From Pseudomonas paracarnis (GTDB lineage: Bacteria; Pseudomonadota; Gammaproteobacteria; Pseudomonadales; Pseudomonadaceae), in contig NZ_CAJFCN010000001.1 of assembly GCF_904063055.1 (NCBI RefSeq), positions 620,001-684,000 on the forward strand: DNA of 64,000 nucleotides, in the 5' to 3' direction. The translations under genes and the position numbers were made by a program. Below the pieces are notes generated by a model, which worked only from the letters and a program-made list of their open reading frames with translations, ran no database searches and was not told the DNA's origin. This document shows positions 18,134 through 26,154 of the stretch, in pieces (positions within the stretch are counted from its first letter, which is position 1; the number at the start of each line of letters is the position of its first letter).

Positions 18134-20128
18134 ATGACGGAAAAGACCATGAAAAAAATCACGGCAGCCAGCCCCGACGCCCAGTCCGCCGACCTGGTGG
18201 CGGCAAATATCGAACAGCTCAAGGCGCTGTTTCCTGAGCTGATCACCGAGGGCGCGGGCGGCGTGGCCGTGAATGTGGACGTGCTCAAGGCGCTGGTGGG
18301 TGATGCCAGCGTGACCGACGCCGATGAGAAGTACGGCCTCAACTGGCACGGCAAGCGTCGTGCCCGCCAACTGGCGCTCACGCCCAGCACCGGCACCCTG
18401 CGCCCCTGCCCGGAAGACAGCGTGGATTGGGACACCACCCAGAACCTGATGATCGAGGGCGACAACCTCGAAGTGCTCAAGCTGCTGCAAAAAAGCTATG
18501 CCGGCAAGGTCAAGCTGATCTATATCGACCCGCCCTACAACACCGGCAAGGATTTTGTGTACCCGGACAATTTTCAGGACAACATCAAAAACTATCTGGA
18601 ATTGACCGGGCAGGTGGACGGCGGGCAGAAAATCAGCAGTAATACCGAAGCCAGCGGGCGGTTTCATACCGACTGGCTGAATATGATGTATCCACGCTTG
18701 AAGGTGGCGAAAGCCATGCTTCATCCGGCGGGAGCAGTCATGGTGTCCTGTGACGACAATGAATTGTCTCGACTCCTGATTGTGATGGATGAGCTGTTTG
18801 GCGAAGAAAATTTCGTTGCTCAAGTAATTTGGCAGCGATCAAAGAAAGGAGACGCCAAACTCATCGCAGCTGTGCACGAGTACATCGTCTGCTATGTACG
18901 TGACAAGTCGGCAGTTCTTGAGCAAGGCGTGTGGCGGCGACCGAAGGAAGGGGCAGATGAGGTGCTGGCGAAGTACGCAGAGCTAAAAATTGCGCTGAAC
19001 TCAGATCATCAGGCAATCAGAACCGCCCTGATGGAGTGGTATCGTCAACTGCCAGATGGCGATCCACGAAAGTCGCACAAGCATTACAACTGGTCCGATG
19101 ATCGGGGCTTGTACTTTGCGGCTGACTTCGCTGGCCCGGATGATGGACGTGAATCACGCCCCCGACACGACATATTGCATCCGACAACGGGTCTGCCGTG
19201 CAAAAAACCATCCACTGGTTGGCGATGGGACGAAGAGAAGACGAACTGGGCATTGACCCAAGTGCCTCCACGCATTCACTTCGGGCCAGACGAAACCACG
19301 ATTCCGACTCGTAAAAGCTATCTTTTTGAGATTGATAGCGAGCCGTTCTCGTCCGTTTTCTATCGGGATGGCCGCTCGGCAACGCTCGAAGTAGAAGATC
19401 TCGTTGGCAAAGGATGGTTCCAGTTCCCAAAAAACACCGATGTACTGGCTGAGCTGATCGAGTTGACTACGAATGCCGACGACATTGTTCTTGATTTCTT
19501 CGCCGGTTCGGGTAGCACAGGCCATGCGGTTTACAAGGTGAACGCGGCTCATGGATCAAAGCGGCGATTTGTACTGGTCCAGTTGCCAGAACCAACAGGT
19601 AAAGATCAGTTCAAAACCATCGCGGACATTACCCGGAAGCGGTTGCGGGAGGCCAGTGCCAAGATCGGAAAGGCTGGTGATCTTGAGGCTGGCGACACCG
19701 GCTTCCGCGTCTTCAAGCTCGATACTTCCAATATCCGCGCCTGGAACCCGAAGCCGGATGATCTAGAAGCCACACTGTTCGACCATCAGGATCATCTGCT
19801 CGAAGGTCGCAGCGAGGCTGATGTGCTTTACGAACTGCTGCTCAAGCTCGGGCTCGACCTGTGCGTACCCATCGAAAAGCGCAGCATCGAAGGGCTTGAT
19901 GTGCATGCCGTGGGCGGCGGCGTGCTGCTGGCTTGCCTGGCCGAAAAGATCACCCGTGAGCAGGTGGAGCCACTCGCCCAAGGCATCATCACCTGGCACA
20001 AGGAACTGGCACCCGCCGGTGACACCACCTGCGTGTTCCGCGACAGCGCCTTTGCCGACGACGTTGCCAAAACCAACCTCGCCGCGATTCTGGAGCAGCA
20101 CGGCATCCAGAACGTGCGTAGCTTGTAA
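18134..20128 (+). CDS. mod: Type III restriction-modification system, Mod methyltransferase subunit
   Basis: A 664-residue protein from ATG 18134; an in-frame ATG at 18149 and a TTG at 18119 are alternatives. The motif order is that of beta-class adenine methyltransferases: the catalytic DPPYNTGKDF comes first (near 132) and the SAM-binding DFFAGSGSTGHA second (near 452-463). The target-recognition region lies between, about 230-430, and its DNA (about 18820-19470) looks less GC-rich than the flanks, fitting exchange of specificity domains. Mod recognises a short asymmetric site, methylates one strand, and forms the Mod2Res complex with the next gene. A clear intact type III Mod. Confidence 0.95.
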   Translation: MTEKTMKKITAASPDAQSADLVAANIEQLKALFPELITEGAGGVAVNVDVLKALVGDASVTDADEKYGLNWHGKRRARQLALTPSTGTLRPCPEDSVDWDTTQNLMIEGDNLEVLKLLQKSYAGKVKLIYIDPPYNTGKDFVYPDNFQDNIKNYLELTGQVDGGQKISSNTEASGRFHTDWLNMMYPRLKVAKAMLHPAGAVMVSCDDNELSRLLIVMDELFGEENFVAQVIWQRSKKGDAKLIAAVHEYIVCYVRDKSAVLEQGVWRRPKEGADEVLAKYAELKIALNSDHQAIRTALMEWYRQLPDGDPRKSHKHYNWSDDRGLYFAADFAGPDDGRESRPRHDILHPTTGLPCKKPSTGWRWDEEKTNWALTQVPPRIHFGPDETTIPTRKSYLFEIDSEPFSSVFYRDGRSATLEVEDLVGKGWFQFPKNTDVLAELIELTTNADDIVLDFFAGSGSTGHAVYKVNAAHGSKRRFVLVQLPEPTGKDQFKTIADITRKRLREASAKIGKAGDLEAGDTGFRVFKLDTSNIRAWNPKPDDLEATLFDHQDHLLEGRSEADVLYELLLKLGLDLCVPIEKRSIEGLDVHAVGGGVLLACLAEKITREQVEPLAQGIITWHKELAPAGDTTCVFRDSAFADDVAKTNLAAILEQHGIQNVRSL

Positions 20129-20140
20129 GGGAGGTTCGCC

Positions 20141-23100
20141 ATGAAACTTCACTTCGAGCCGAACCTCGACTACCAGATGCAGGCCATCGAGGCCGTGTGC
20201 GATCTGTTCCGTGGTCAGGAGGTCTGCCGCACCGAATTTACGGTGACGATGAAGGTGCCGATGCCGGTGGGGCTGGACCTGCTTCCCGGAACCCAGCCTG
20301 AGCAAATGACGCTGGGCATGGCCGAGTCCGACCTTGGCGTTGGCAACCGCTTGACCCTGCTGGACGATGAACTGCTCAAGAACCTCGCGGACATCCAGTT
20401 GCGCGGTGGCCTGCCGCCTTCCGGCTCGCTGACTTCCGGCGACTTCACGGTGGAAATGGAGACCGGCACCGGTAAGACCTATGTATACCTGCGCTCGATC
20501 TTCGAGCTGAACAAGCGCTACGGTTTCAGCAAGTTCGTGATCGTGGTGCCCTCGGTGGCGATCAAGGAAGGCGTCTACAAGACCCTGCAAATCACCGAGG
20601 AACACTTCAAGGGGCTCTACGCGGGCGTGCCCTTCGATTACTTCCTGTACGACTCGGGCAAGCCCGGGCCGGTGCGCAATTTCGCCACTAGTTCCAACAT
20701 CCAGATCATGGTGGTGACGGTGGGCGCCATCAACAAGAAGGATGTGAACAACCTCTACAAAGAGACCGAGAAGACGGGCGGCGAGAAGCCCATCGACCTG
20801 ATCAAGGCCACCCGGCCGATCATCATCGTGGATGAACCGCAAAGTGTGGACGGCGGCCTTGAAGGACGCGGCAAGGAAGCGCTGGATGCCATGAACCCGC
20901 TCTGCACGCTGCGCTATTCCGCTACCCATGTGGACAAGCACCACATGGTGTTCCGCCTGGATGCCGTGGATGCTTATGAGCGCAAGCTGGTCAAGCAGAT
21001 CGAGGTGGCGTCGGCCACGGTGGAGGATGCGCACAACAAGCCTTTCGTGCGCCTGGTGAAGGTGGAAAACAAGCGCGGCCGCATCAGCGCCAAGGTCGAG
21101 CTGGATAAACAGACCGCCACTGGCGTGCAAAGGACTGAGGTGACGGTCAGCGATGGCGACGACCTTCAGCAGAGCGCCGATGGCCGTGCGATCTACGCCG
21201 ATTTTCGGGTGGGCGAGATCAATACGGCCAAGGGCGAAGCGTTCATGGAGCTGCGCTGCCCCGGCGGCGAAGTGTTTTTGCAGCCGGGTCAGGCCCACGG
21301 TGATGTGGATGCGCTGGCCGTGCAACGCGAGATGATCCGCCGCACGATCAAGGAGCATCTGGACAAGGAAAAGCACCTGCGTCCATTGGGGATCAAGGTG
21401 TTGAGCCTGTTCTTCATCGACGCGGTGGACAAGTACCGTCAGTACGATGCGGACGGCCAGCCGGTCAAGGGCGTGTATGCGCAGATGTTCGAGGAAGAAT
21501 ATCGCCGTGCCGCCAAGTTGCCGGCCTACCAGAGTTTGTTTGCCGAGATCGACCTGGAGTCCGCCGCCGAAGAAGTGCACAACGGCTATTTCTCCATCGA
21601 CAAGAAGGGCGGCTGGCTTGATACCGCCGAGAACAATGCGGGTAACCGGGAGAATGCCGAACGCGCCTACAACCTGATCATGAAAGAGAAGGAGAAGCTG
21701 CTGTCCTTCAGCACGCCGCTGAAGTTCATCTTCTCCCACTCCGCCCTCAAGGAAGGCTGGGACAACCCCAACGTGTTCCAGATTTGCACCTTGCGCGACA
21801 TCCAGACCGAGCGCGAGCGCCGCCAGACCATTGGTCGCGGCCTGCGCCTGTGCGTCAACCAGGATGGCGAGCGGGTACGGGGCTTCGAGGTCAACACCCT
21901 GACCGTGGTGGCCACGGAAAACTACGAACAGTTTGCCGAAAACCTGCAGAAGGAAATCGAGAAAGACACAGGCATCCGCTTTGGCATCGTGGAGCAGCAC
22001 CAATTTGCCGCCATTGCCGTGACTGGCGCTGATGGGCACGCCGCACCGCTGGGCATCGAGCAATCAAAGGCACTGTGGGAGCACCTGAAAGCCGCCGGCC
22101 ATATAGATGCCAAAGGCAAGGTGCAGGATTCACTGAAAACGGCGCTGAAGAACGGCACCTTGGAACTGCCGGACGAGTTTGATGCGCAAAAGGCCCAGAT
22201 TGCTGAAGTGCTGCGCAAGGTGTCGGGCCGGCTCGATATCAAAAATGCCGATGAACGCAGGCAAGTGCCGCTGCGCAAGGGCAAGGATGGCAAGGCCGTT
22301 TATCTGAGTGACGAGTTCAAGGCACTGTGGGACCGCATCAAGCACCAAACAACGTACCGCGTGCAGTTCGATAACGCCAAGTTGGTGACGGATTGCATCG
22401 CAGCCTTGCAGAAGGCCCCGGTGATTGCCAAAGCACGACTGCAATGGCGCAAGGCCGACATCTCTATCGGCAAGGCGGGTGTCGCCGCGACGGAGAAAGC
22501 GGGCGCGGCGACCGTGGTGCTGGACGAGGCGGATATTGAGCTGCCGGATTTGCTGACCGACCTTCAGGATCGCACCCAGCTCACCCGGCGCACCATCGTC
22601 AGCATCCTGACGGGAAGCGGTCGCCTGAACGACTTCAAACGCAATCCGCAGCAGTTCATCGAATTGACTGCCGAAACCATCAACCGCTGCAAGCGCTTGG
22701 CCCTGGTCGATGGCATCAAGTACCAGAAGCTGGGTGACCAGCATGTCTATGCGCAGGAGCTGTTCGAGAAGGAAGAGCTCACCGGCTATCTCAAGAACAT
22801 GCTGCTGGATACCCAGAAGTCGATCTACGAGCACGTGGTGTACGACTCGACCACTGAGCGGGATTTCGCCGATGGGCTGGAGAAGAACGACGCCATCAAG
22901 CTCTACGCCAAGTTGCCAGGCTGGTTCAAAGTGCCCACGCCGCTGGGCACCTACAACCCCGACTGGGCCGTGTTGGTGGAAGAAGACGGCACTCAGCACC
23001 TGTACTTTGTGGTGGAAACCAAAAGCAGCCTGTTCACCGACGACCTGCGCGACAAGGAAAGCGCCAAGATCGAATGCGGCAAGGCGCATTTCACGGCGCT

Positions 23101-23179
23101 GGGGGTTGGTGAGAACCCAGCCCGGTATGTGGTGGCGCGCTCGGTTGACGATCTTTTGACCGAGGCGGCAAAGGGGTAG
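20141..23179 (+). CDS. res: Type III restriction-modification system, Res endonuclease/helicase subunit
   Basis: A 1012-residue protein with GGGAGG well placed before the ATG. The N-terminal SF2 translocase has MQAIEAVCDLF (Q-motif region), Walker A METGTGKT near 105-112 and a DEPQS box near 230 in place of the usual DEAD/DECH. The C-terminal nuclease shows a PD-(D/E)XK signature: NPDWAVLVEE near 939 and VVETKSS near 957. All key motifs are present, so it should cut DNA when two unmodified head-to-head sites are met. It follows Mod by 12 bases and ends the WYL-helicase-RM operon; an 80-base gap separates it from the next operon. Confidence 0.95.
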   Translation: MKLHFEPNLDYQMQAIEAVCDLFRGQEVCRTEFTVTMKVPMPVGLDLLPGTQPEQMTLGMAESDLGVGNRLTLLDDELLKNLADIQLRGGLPPSGSLTSGDFTVEMETGTGKTYVYLRSIFELNKRYGFSKFVIVVPSVAIKEGVYKTLQITEEHFKGLYAGVPFDYFLYDSGKPGPVRNFATSSNIQIMVVTVGAINKKDVNNLYKETEKTGGEKPIDLIKATRPIIIVDEPQSVDGGLEGRGKEALDAMNPLCTLRYSATHVDKHHMVFRLDAVDAYERKLVKQIEVASATVEDAHNKPFVRLVKVENKRGRISAKVELDKQTATGVQRTEVTVSDGDDLQQSADGRAIYADFRVGEINTAKGEAFMELRCPGGEVFLQPGQAHGDVDALAVQREMIRRTIKEHLDKEKHLRPLGIKVLSLFFIDAVDKYRQYDADGQPVKGVYAQMFEEEYRRAAKLPAYQSLFAEIDLESAAEEVHNGYFSIDKKGGWLDTAENNAGNRENAERAYNLIMKEKEKLLSFSTPLKFIFSHSALKEGWDNPNVFQICTLRDIQTERERRQTIGRGLRLCVNQDGERVRGFEVNTLTVVATENYEQFAENLQKEIEKDTGIRFGIVEQHQFAAIAVTGADGHAAPLGIEQSKALWEHLKAAGHIDAKGKVQDSLKTALKNGTLELPDEFDAQKAQIAEVLRKVSGRLDIKNADERRQVPLRKGKDGKAVYLSDEFKALWDRIKHQTTYRVQFDNAKLVTDCIAALQKAPVIAKARLQWRKADISIGKAGVAATEKAGAATVVLDEADIELPDLLTDLQDRTQLTRRTIVSILTGSGRLNDFKRNPQQFIELTAETINRCKRLALVDGIKYQKLGDQHVYAQELFEKEELTGYLKNMLLDTQKSIYEHVVYDSTTERDFADGLEKNDAIKLYAKLPGWFKVPTPLGTYNPDWAVLVEEDGTQHLYFVVETKSSLFTDDLRDKESAKIECGKAHFTALGVGENPARYVVARSVDDLLTEAAKG

Positions 23180-23183
23180 GTCC

Positions 23184-23199
23184 TGCCGTCGCGACGGCA
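23184..23199. promoter_or_regulatory. Perfect 16-bp palindrome after res (terminator stem or operator)
   Basis: TGCCGTCGCGACGGCA starts 4 bases after the res stop and is a perfect 16-base palindrome; as RNA it forms a 6-bp GC-rich stem with a CGCG loop. It is followed by cgataagtttt, a weak T-run, so it may be an inefficient terminator. Equally it may be an operator for the operon starting at 23260. It is the only notable structure in the 80-base gap. Confidence 0.4.
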
Positions 23200-23246
23200 C
23201 GATAAGTTTTCGTCATGCACACGAGCGGACACCGTAGCTTTGAATA

Positions 23247-23252
23247 AAGGAG
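23247..23252 (+). promoter_or_regulatory. Strong ribosome-binding site of the 14-gene operon's first gene
   Basis: AAGGAG lies 7 bases before the ATG at 23260, separated by a T-rich spacer. It fixes the start of the first vWA gene. Most later genes of the operon instead start inside the preceding gene. Confidence 0.7.
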
Positions 23253-23259
23253 TTTTTAT

Positions 23260-23994
23260 ATGAGCAATATCCCATTCGACCCGTCGAAATTCACGGCACC
23301 GAAAGCGAAGCCTCTACCAGTCGTGCTTCTTCTCGATGTCAGCGGCAGCATGAGCGGAGAGAAAATCCGCAATGTGAATGATGCCGTTCGCGATATGTTG
23401 GATACGTTCAGCGACACCGAGAACGGTGAAACTGAAATCCATGTTGCGATCATCACTTTCGGTTCTCAGGTAGCGCTGCATCAGCCGCTTGCCAGCGCCA
23501 GCGATATTCATTGGCAGGACCTTTCAGCTGGCGGCATGACTCCGCTTGGCACGGCATTGCAAATGGCCAAAGCGATGATCGAAGACAAAGATGTCATTCC
23601 TTCGCGTGCGTATCGTCCAACGGTCGTATTGGTCTCTGATGGTGGGCCTAATGATGCGTGGGAAAAACCTCTGAACGCGTTTATTAGCGACGGACGCTCT
23701 GCAAAATGTGACCGTTTGGCAATGGCGATAGGCGCTGATGCTGACGAGGCGGTACTTGGGAAATTTATCGAAGGCACCTCGAATCGCCTCTTCTACGCAG
23801 AGAACGCCAAGCAGCTACGTGACTTCTTCAAGTTTGTCACCATGTCGGTGACCATTCGCACGAAGTCACAGACGCCAAATAATGTACCTGAAGCGAGCAC
23901 CATTGACATCCAGCCGGCCACAATCGAAGCACGCCAGGATAAACAGAACTCTGTGACACAAAGTTCTTCGACAGAAGATGGAGGGTATTGGTAA
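23260..23994 (+). CDS. vWA-domain protein (TerY-like), first gene of the 14-gene operon
   Basis: A 244-residue protein, almost entirely one von Willebrand factor A domain with an intact metal-ion-dependent adhesion site: DVSGSMS at 26-32, the conserved Thr in GGMTPLGTAL near 91, and SDGGPNDAW near 126. The tail (about 200-244) is polar and Ser/Gln-rich. No signal peptide is visible, so it is cytoplasmic. TerY-type vWA proteins act as metal-dependent scaffolds, often with kinases and phosphatases. A second, shorter vWA protein is encoded at 30583. Its stop overlaps the next start by one base (TAATG). Confidence 0.9.
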   Translation: MSNIPFDPSKFTAPKAKPLPVVLLLDVSGSMSGEKIRNVNDAVRDMLDTFSDTENGETEIHVAIITFGSQVALHQPLASASDIHWQDLSAGGMTPLGTALQMAKAMIEDKDVIPSRAYRPTVVLVSDGGPNDAWEKPLNAFISDGRSAKCDRLAMAIGADADEAVLGKFIEGTSNRLFYAENAKQLRDFFKFVTMSVTIRTKSQTPNNVPEASTIDIQPATIEARQDKQNSVTQSSSTEDGGYW

Positions 23995-24263
23995 TGGCAC
24001 AAGCAATCGGCGATCCAGAAGAACTTGAGCGCTTCGCATATTCGTTACAACAATTTATTGATTCGCTCAACGATGCTGTCGGCAATCTTAACGGTGCCTT
24101 TGCTTCACTCGGAGACACCTGGCAAGACGAAAAGCGGGTGCGATTTGAGGAGGATTACAACGCGCTCGTTCAGCAGTTGCAACACTTCAACGACAACGCG
24201 TCTGAGCAGGTTCCATATCTGGCAGCGCTCGCGGCGCGGCTGCGGGATTATTTGCAAAGCTAA
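23994..24263 (+). CDS. WXG100-like small helical protein
   Basis: An 89-residue, fully helical protein. Length and layout match WXG100/ESAT-6-like proteins: a first helix (PEELERFAYSLQQFIDSLND), a turn with a tryptophan (GDTWQDEKRVRFEEDY), then a second helix (NALVQQLQHFNDNASEQVPY). The turn reads W-Q-D instead of W-x-G, so the call is structural, not by exact motif. WXG100 proteins are substrates and adaptors of FtsK/EssC-type ATPases in type VII secretion, and an FtsK-like ATPase is encoded in the same operon. ATG 23994 is preferred over TTG 23988; GGAGGG lies upstream. Confidence 0.65.
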   Translation: MAQAIGDPEELERFAYSLQQFIDSLNDAVGNLNGAFASLGDTWQDEKRVRFEEDYNALVQQLQHFNDNASEQVPYLAALAARLRDYLQS

Positions 24264-24279
24264 GGGCAGCGAGGTCGCA

Positions 24280-25590
24280 ATGGCACAAGTTTCAATTGGG
24301 CAAGTGGAGAATTTGGAAGACCTCGTGCGCGATCTGCAGTCAGTGCGCGAGGCGCTAGAGGCCGCATGCCGCGAACAAATTGCTGTTGCGGAGCAGAAAT
24401 GCGCAGAGGCTCGTGAAGAAGCGCAGAACAGCGCAAGCATGTTGGAAAGTGCCATCCAGCAGGAGCAAGCCGCCACGCAAAATGTTGACGGCGCTGAGCA
24501 AGCGCTCGATAGCAGTCAGAGCTCGCTTTCTTCCGCCGAGTCTGCGCTATCTGCTTGCCTTGCTCAGCCGCACGATGACGATGGACGTTGCCCGGACTGC
24601 TCCGGCGAGGACTCTGCCGTGGCTGAAGCAGAAGCCGCTGTTGAGCAGGCTCAGAGCATGCTGGAGCAAGCAAGAGCAGAGCTTGAGGTGGCGAAAGGAG
24701 ATCGCATATCCATGGAGCAGCGCGTGGATCTTGCGAATCAGGCCGAGGCGATGGCGGAACATACCCTGGAGCAGACCCTACAAGCATGCAATGCGCACTT
24801 GGCAACTGTCGATCAGGCGATTGAAGCTGGCACTGCACGCTTGATATCCGCGCAACAAGCACTGGATGCTTATCTCGCGACAAACCCGTCCGCTGCGCAA
24901 TTCCATGCTTGGTTGAAATGGGACCCTGCCAAAGATGGCCGCCCTGTGACTCCGGATATGTTGCGAGACCGCATGAACCTATCGTCAGAGCAGAGACGAT
25001 TGCTTCAGGAATATCTTTACGACCGTGATCCAGCGTATCGCAAGCAGGTCGATAAATTTCGGAACCAATGGGTAGCCGCCAAGGGTGATGCAGAGCGAAA
25101 CATCGTCGCACGTAAGGCACGGATACACCTGAGCGGTGAATTCGGGGAGCAGATAGTTCGGCACGCACTTGCGCCACTTGGCGGCCGGATCGAGACGCAA
25201 GGGCGAACCTTTGTGGGCGATAACGGACGCTACACAAAAACAGATTTGATAGTCACTGACTTGCGGGTTCCGGTCATTCTGGGACGTGGTGAGGGCATGG
25301 GGGCTCCTGTGGGAGGCTCGATGGCATTCGAAGTGAAATGCGGCAAGGCGGAATACCTCTATTCGCAGAAAGATCACATGATTTTTCAGGCCGAAGGGCA
25401 CAAGCAAGCAGACGCGCAATGCACTCTTTGCTCACGAGACATCCACGATTTGCCAGAAGAAAAACAGAAAGAACTGCGCGATGCCCTGCGCGAAGCTGGC
25501 TCACCGATGGTGGGAATGTTGCCAAGGAAAAATGAAATAGATCAGTCCTGTCTTGATTTCATCCGCCAAAACGAGGAGGAGCAACCATGA
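24280..25590 (+). CDS. Coiled-coil protein with C-terminal nuclease-like domain (candidate effector)
   Basis: A 436-residue protein from ATG 24280 (GAGG 9 bases upstream). Residues about 1-215 are long coiled coil rich in Ala, Glu and Gln, interrupted near 107 by an acidic CPDC segment. Residues about 290-436 look like a separate domain: EFGEQIVRHALAPLGGRI, then YTKTDLIVTD (near 318) and MAFEVKCGK (near 349). The D followed by E-x-K pattern with GEFGE before it resembles a PD-(D/E)XK nuclease, though I cannot assign a family. Placed just after the WXG100-like gene, it may be a partner or delivered effector. Its stop overlaps the next start (ATGA). Confidence 0.6.
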   Translation: MAQVSIGQVENLEDLVRDLQSVREALEAACREQIAVAEQKCAEAREEAQNSASMLESAIQQEQAATQNVDGAEQALDSSQSSLSSAESALSACLAQPHDDDGRCPDCSGEDSAVAEAEAAVEQAQSMLEQARAELEVAKGDRISMEQRVDLANQAEAMAEHTLEQTLQACNAHLATVDQAIEAGTARLISAQQALDAYLATNPSAAQFHAWLKWDPAKDGRPVTPDMLRDRMNLSSEQRRLLQEYLYDRDPAYRKQVDKFRNQWVAAKGDAERNIVARKARIHLSGEFGEQIVRHALAPLGGRIETQGRTFVGDNGRYTKTDLIVTDLRVPVILGRGEGMGAPVGGSMAFEVKCGKAEYLYSQKDHMIFQAEGHKQADAQCTLCSRDIHDLPEEKQKELRDALREAGSPMVGMLPRKNEIDQSCLDFIRQNEEEQP

Positions 25591-25931
25591 AAATACGTTT
25601 CGCAATTATTAGCCATGACCTTCTCGCGCAAGTTCGAGCTGAGGTTGATGTTCTCCTGCGTGCAGTCAATGTCGGAAATATGGACGGTGTGGATGCGTCC
25701 ACCGCACGCCTCTTGGAGCTGACAGTTAATTGCAGATCGATTGAGTTGTCCGAGCAAGAGTGGCGCGCATTTCTAAGCGAACTCAGGGCCAAGAGCCCGG
25801 AGTTCGAATCGAGCTACCTTTTGCCTGGGACTATTTGCGCACCCCTGTTTCCCAAAGTCTCGGTAGCTGACCACTATGTTCTCGAACTTCCAATCGATGG
25901 TGATATGGAAGAGGAGGAAGCTGATGTTTGA
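25587..25931 (+). CDS. Small protein of unknown function
   Basis: A 114-residue protein I do not recognise. The first half is helical (ISHDLLAQVRAEVDVLLRAV, then DASTARLLELTVNCRSIELS), the second half more beta-like, ending in a very acidic tail (DGDMEEEEADV). No signal peptide, cysteine cluster or enzyme motif is visible. It is translationally coupled on both sides: ATGA overlap with the coiled-coil gene and an 8-base overlap with the next gene. The coupling implies it is a true subunit or adaptor of the operon's machine. Confidence 0.7.
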   Translation: MKIRFAIISHDLLAQVRAEVDVLLRAVNVGNMDGVDASTARLLELTVNCRSIELSEQEWRAFLSELRAKSPEFESSYLLPGTICAPLFPKVSVADHYVLELPIDGDMEEEEADV

Positions 25932-26154
25932 TGAGGCTTTTGGAATGGCTGCGATGTGTGCTGGAAAATTTCGCGAGGGAGTGCGTGATACGTTCGGCGC
26001 GTCCATTGTTGCCGATGTACTTGATCCGATTCTCAAGGAAGTCGATTCACTCTGCATTTTCAATGCTGCTTTTCAGCAACAATCGCTCGCCATTGATCGA
26101 ACTTTGAATGACGTTCGCGAGCTTCAATTCAAAGACAGCGGGTGGAATCAATGA
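25924..26154 (+). CDS. Small helical protein of unknown function
   Basis: A 76-residue protein from ATG 25924, inside the end of the previous gene; its stop forms an ATGA overlap with the FtsK-like gene. It appears all helical, with a break near residues 24-28 (FGAS) and an aromatic C-terminus (KDSGWNQ). Size and two-helix layout recall a second WXG100-like or chaperone subunit paired with the ATPase, but no W-x-G turn is present and this is only inference. Confidence 0.65.
   Translation: MFDEAFGMAAMCAGKFREGVRDTFGASIVADVLDPILKEVDSLCIFNAAFQQQSLAIDRTLNDVRELQFKDSGWNQ

Noticed and set aside
19763..22063. Long minus-strand frame of 766 codons
   Set aside because: It lies antisense to the mod/res genes, whose motifs are clear; its composition (many His, Leu, Gln) is typical of the opposite strand of GC-rich coding DNA.
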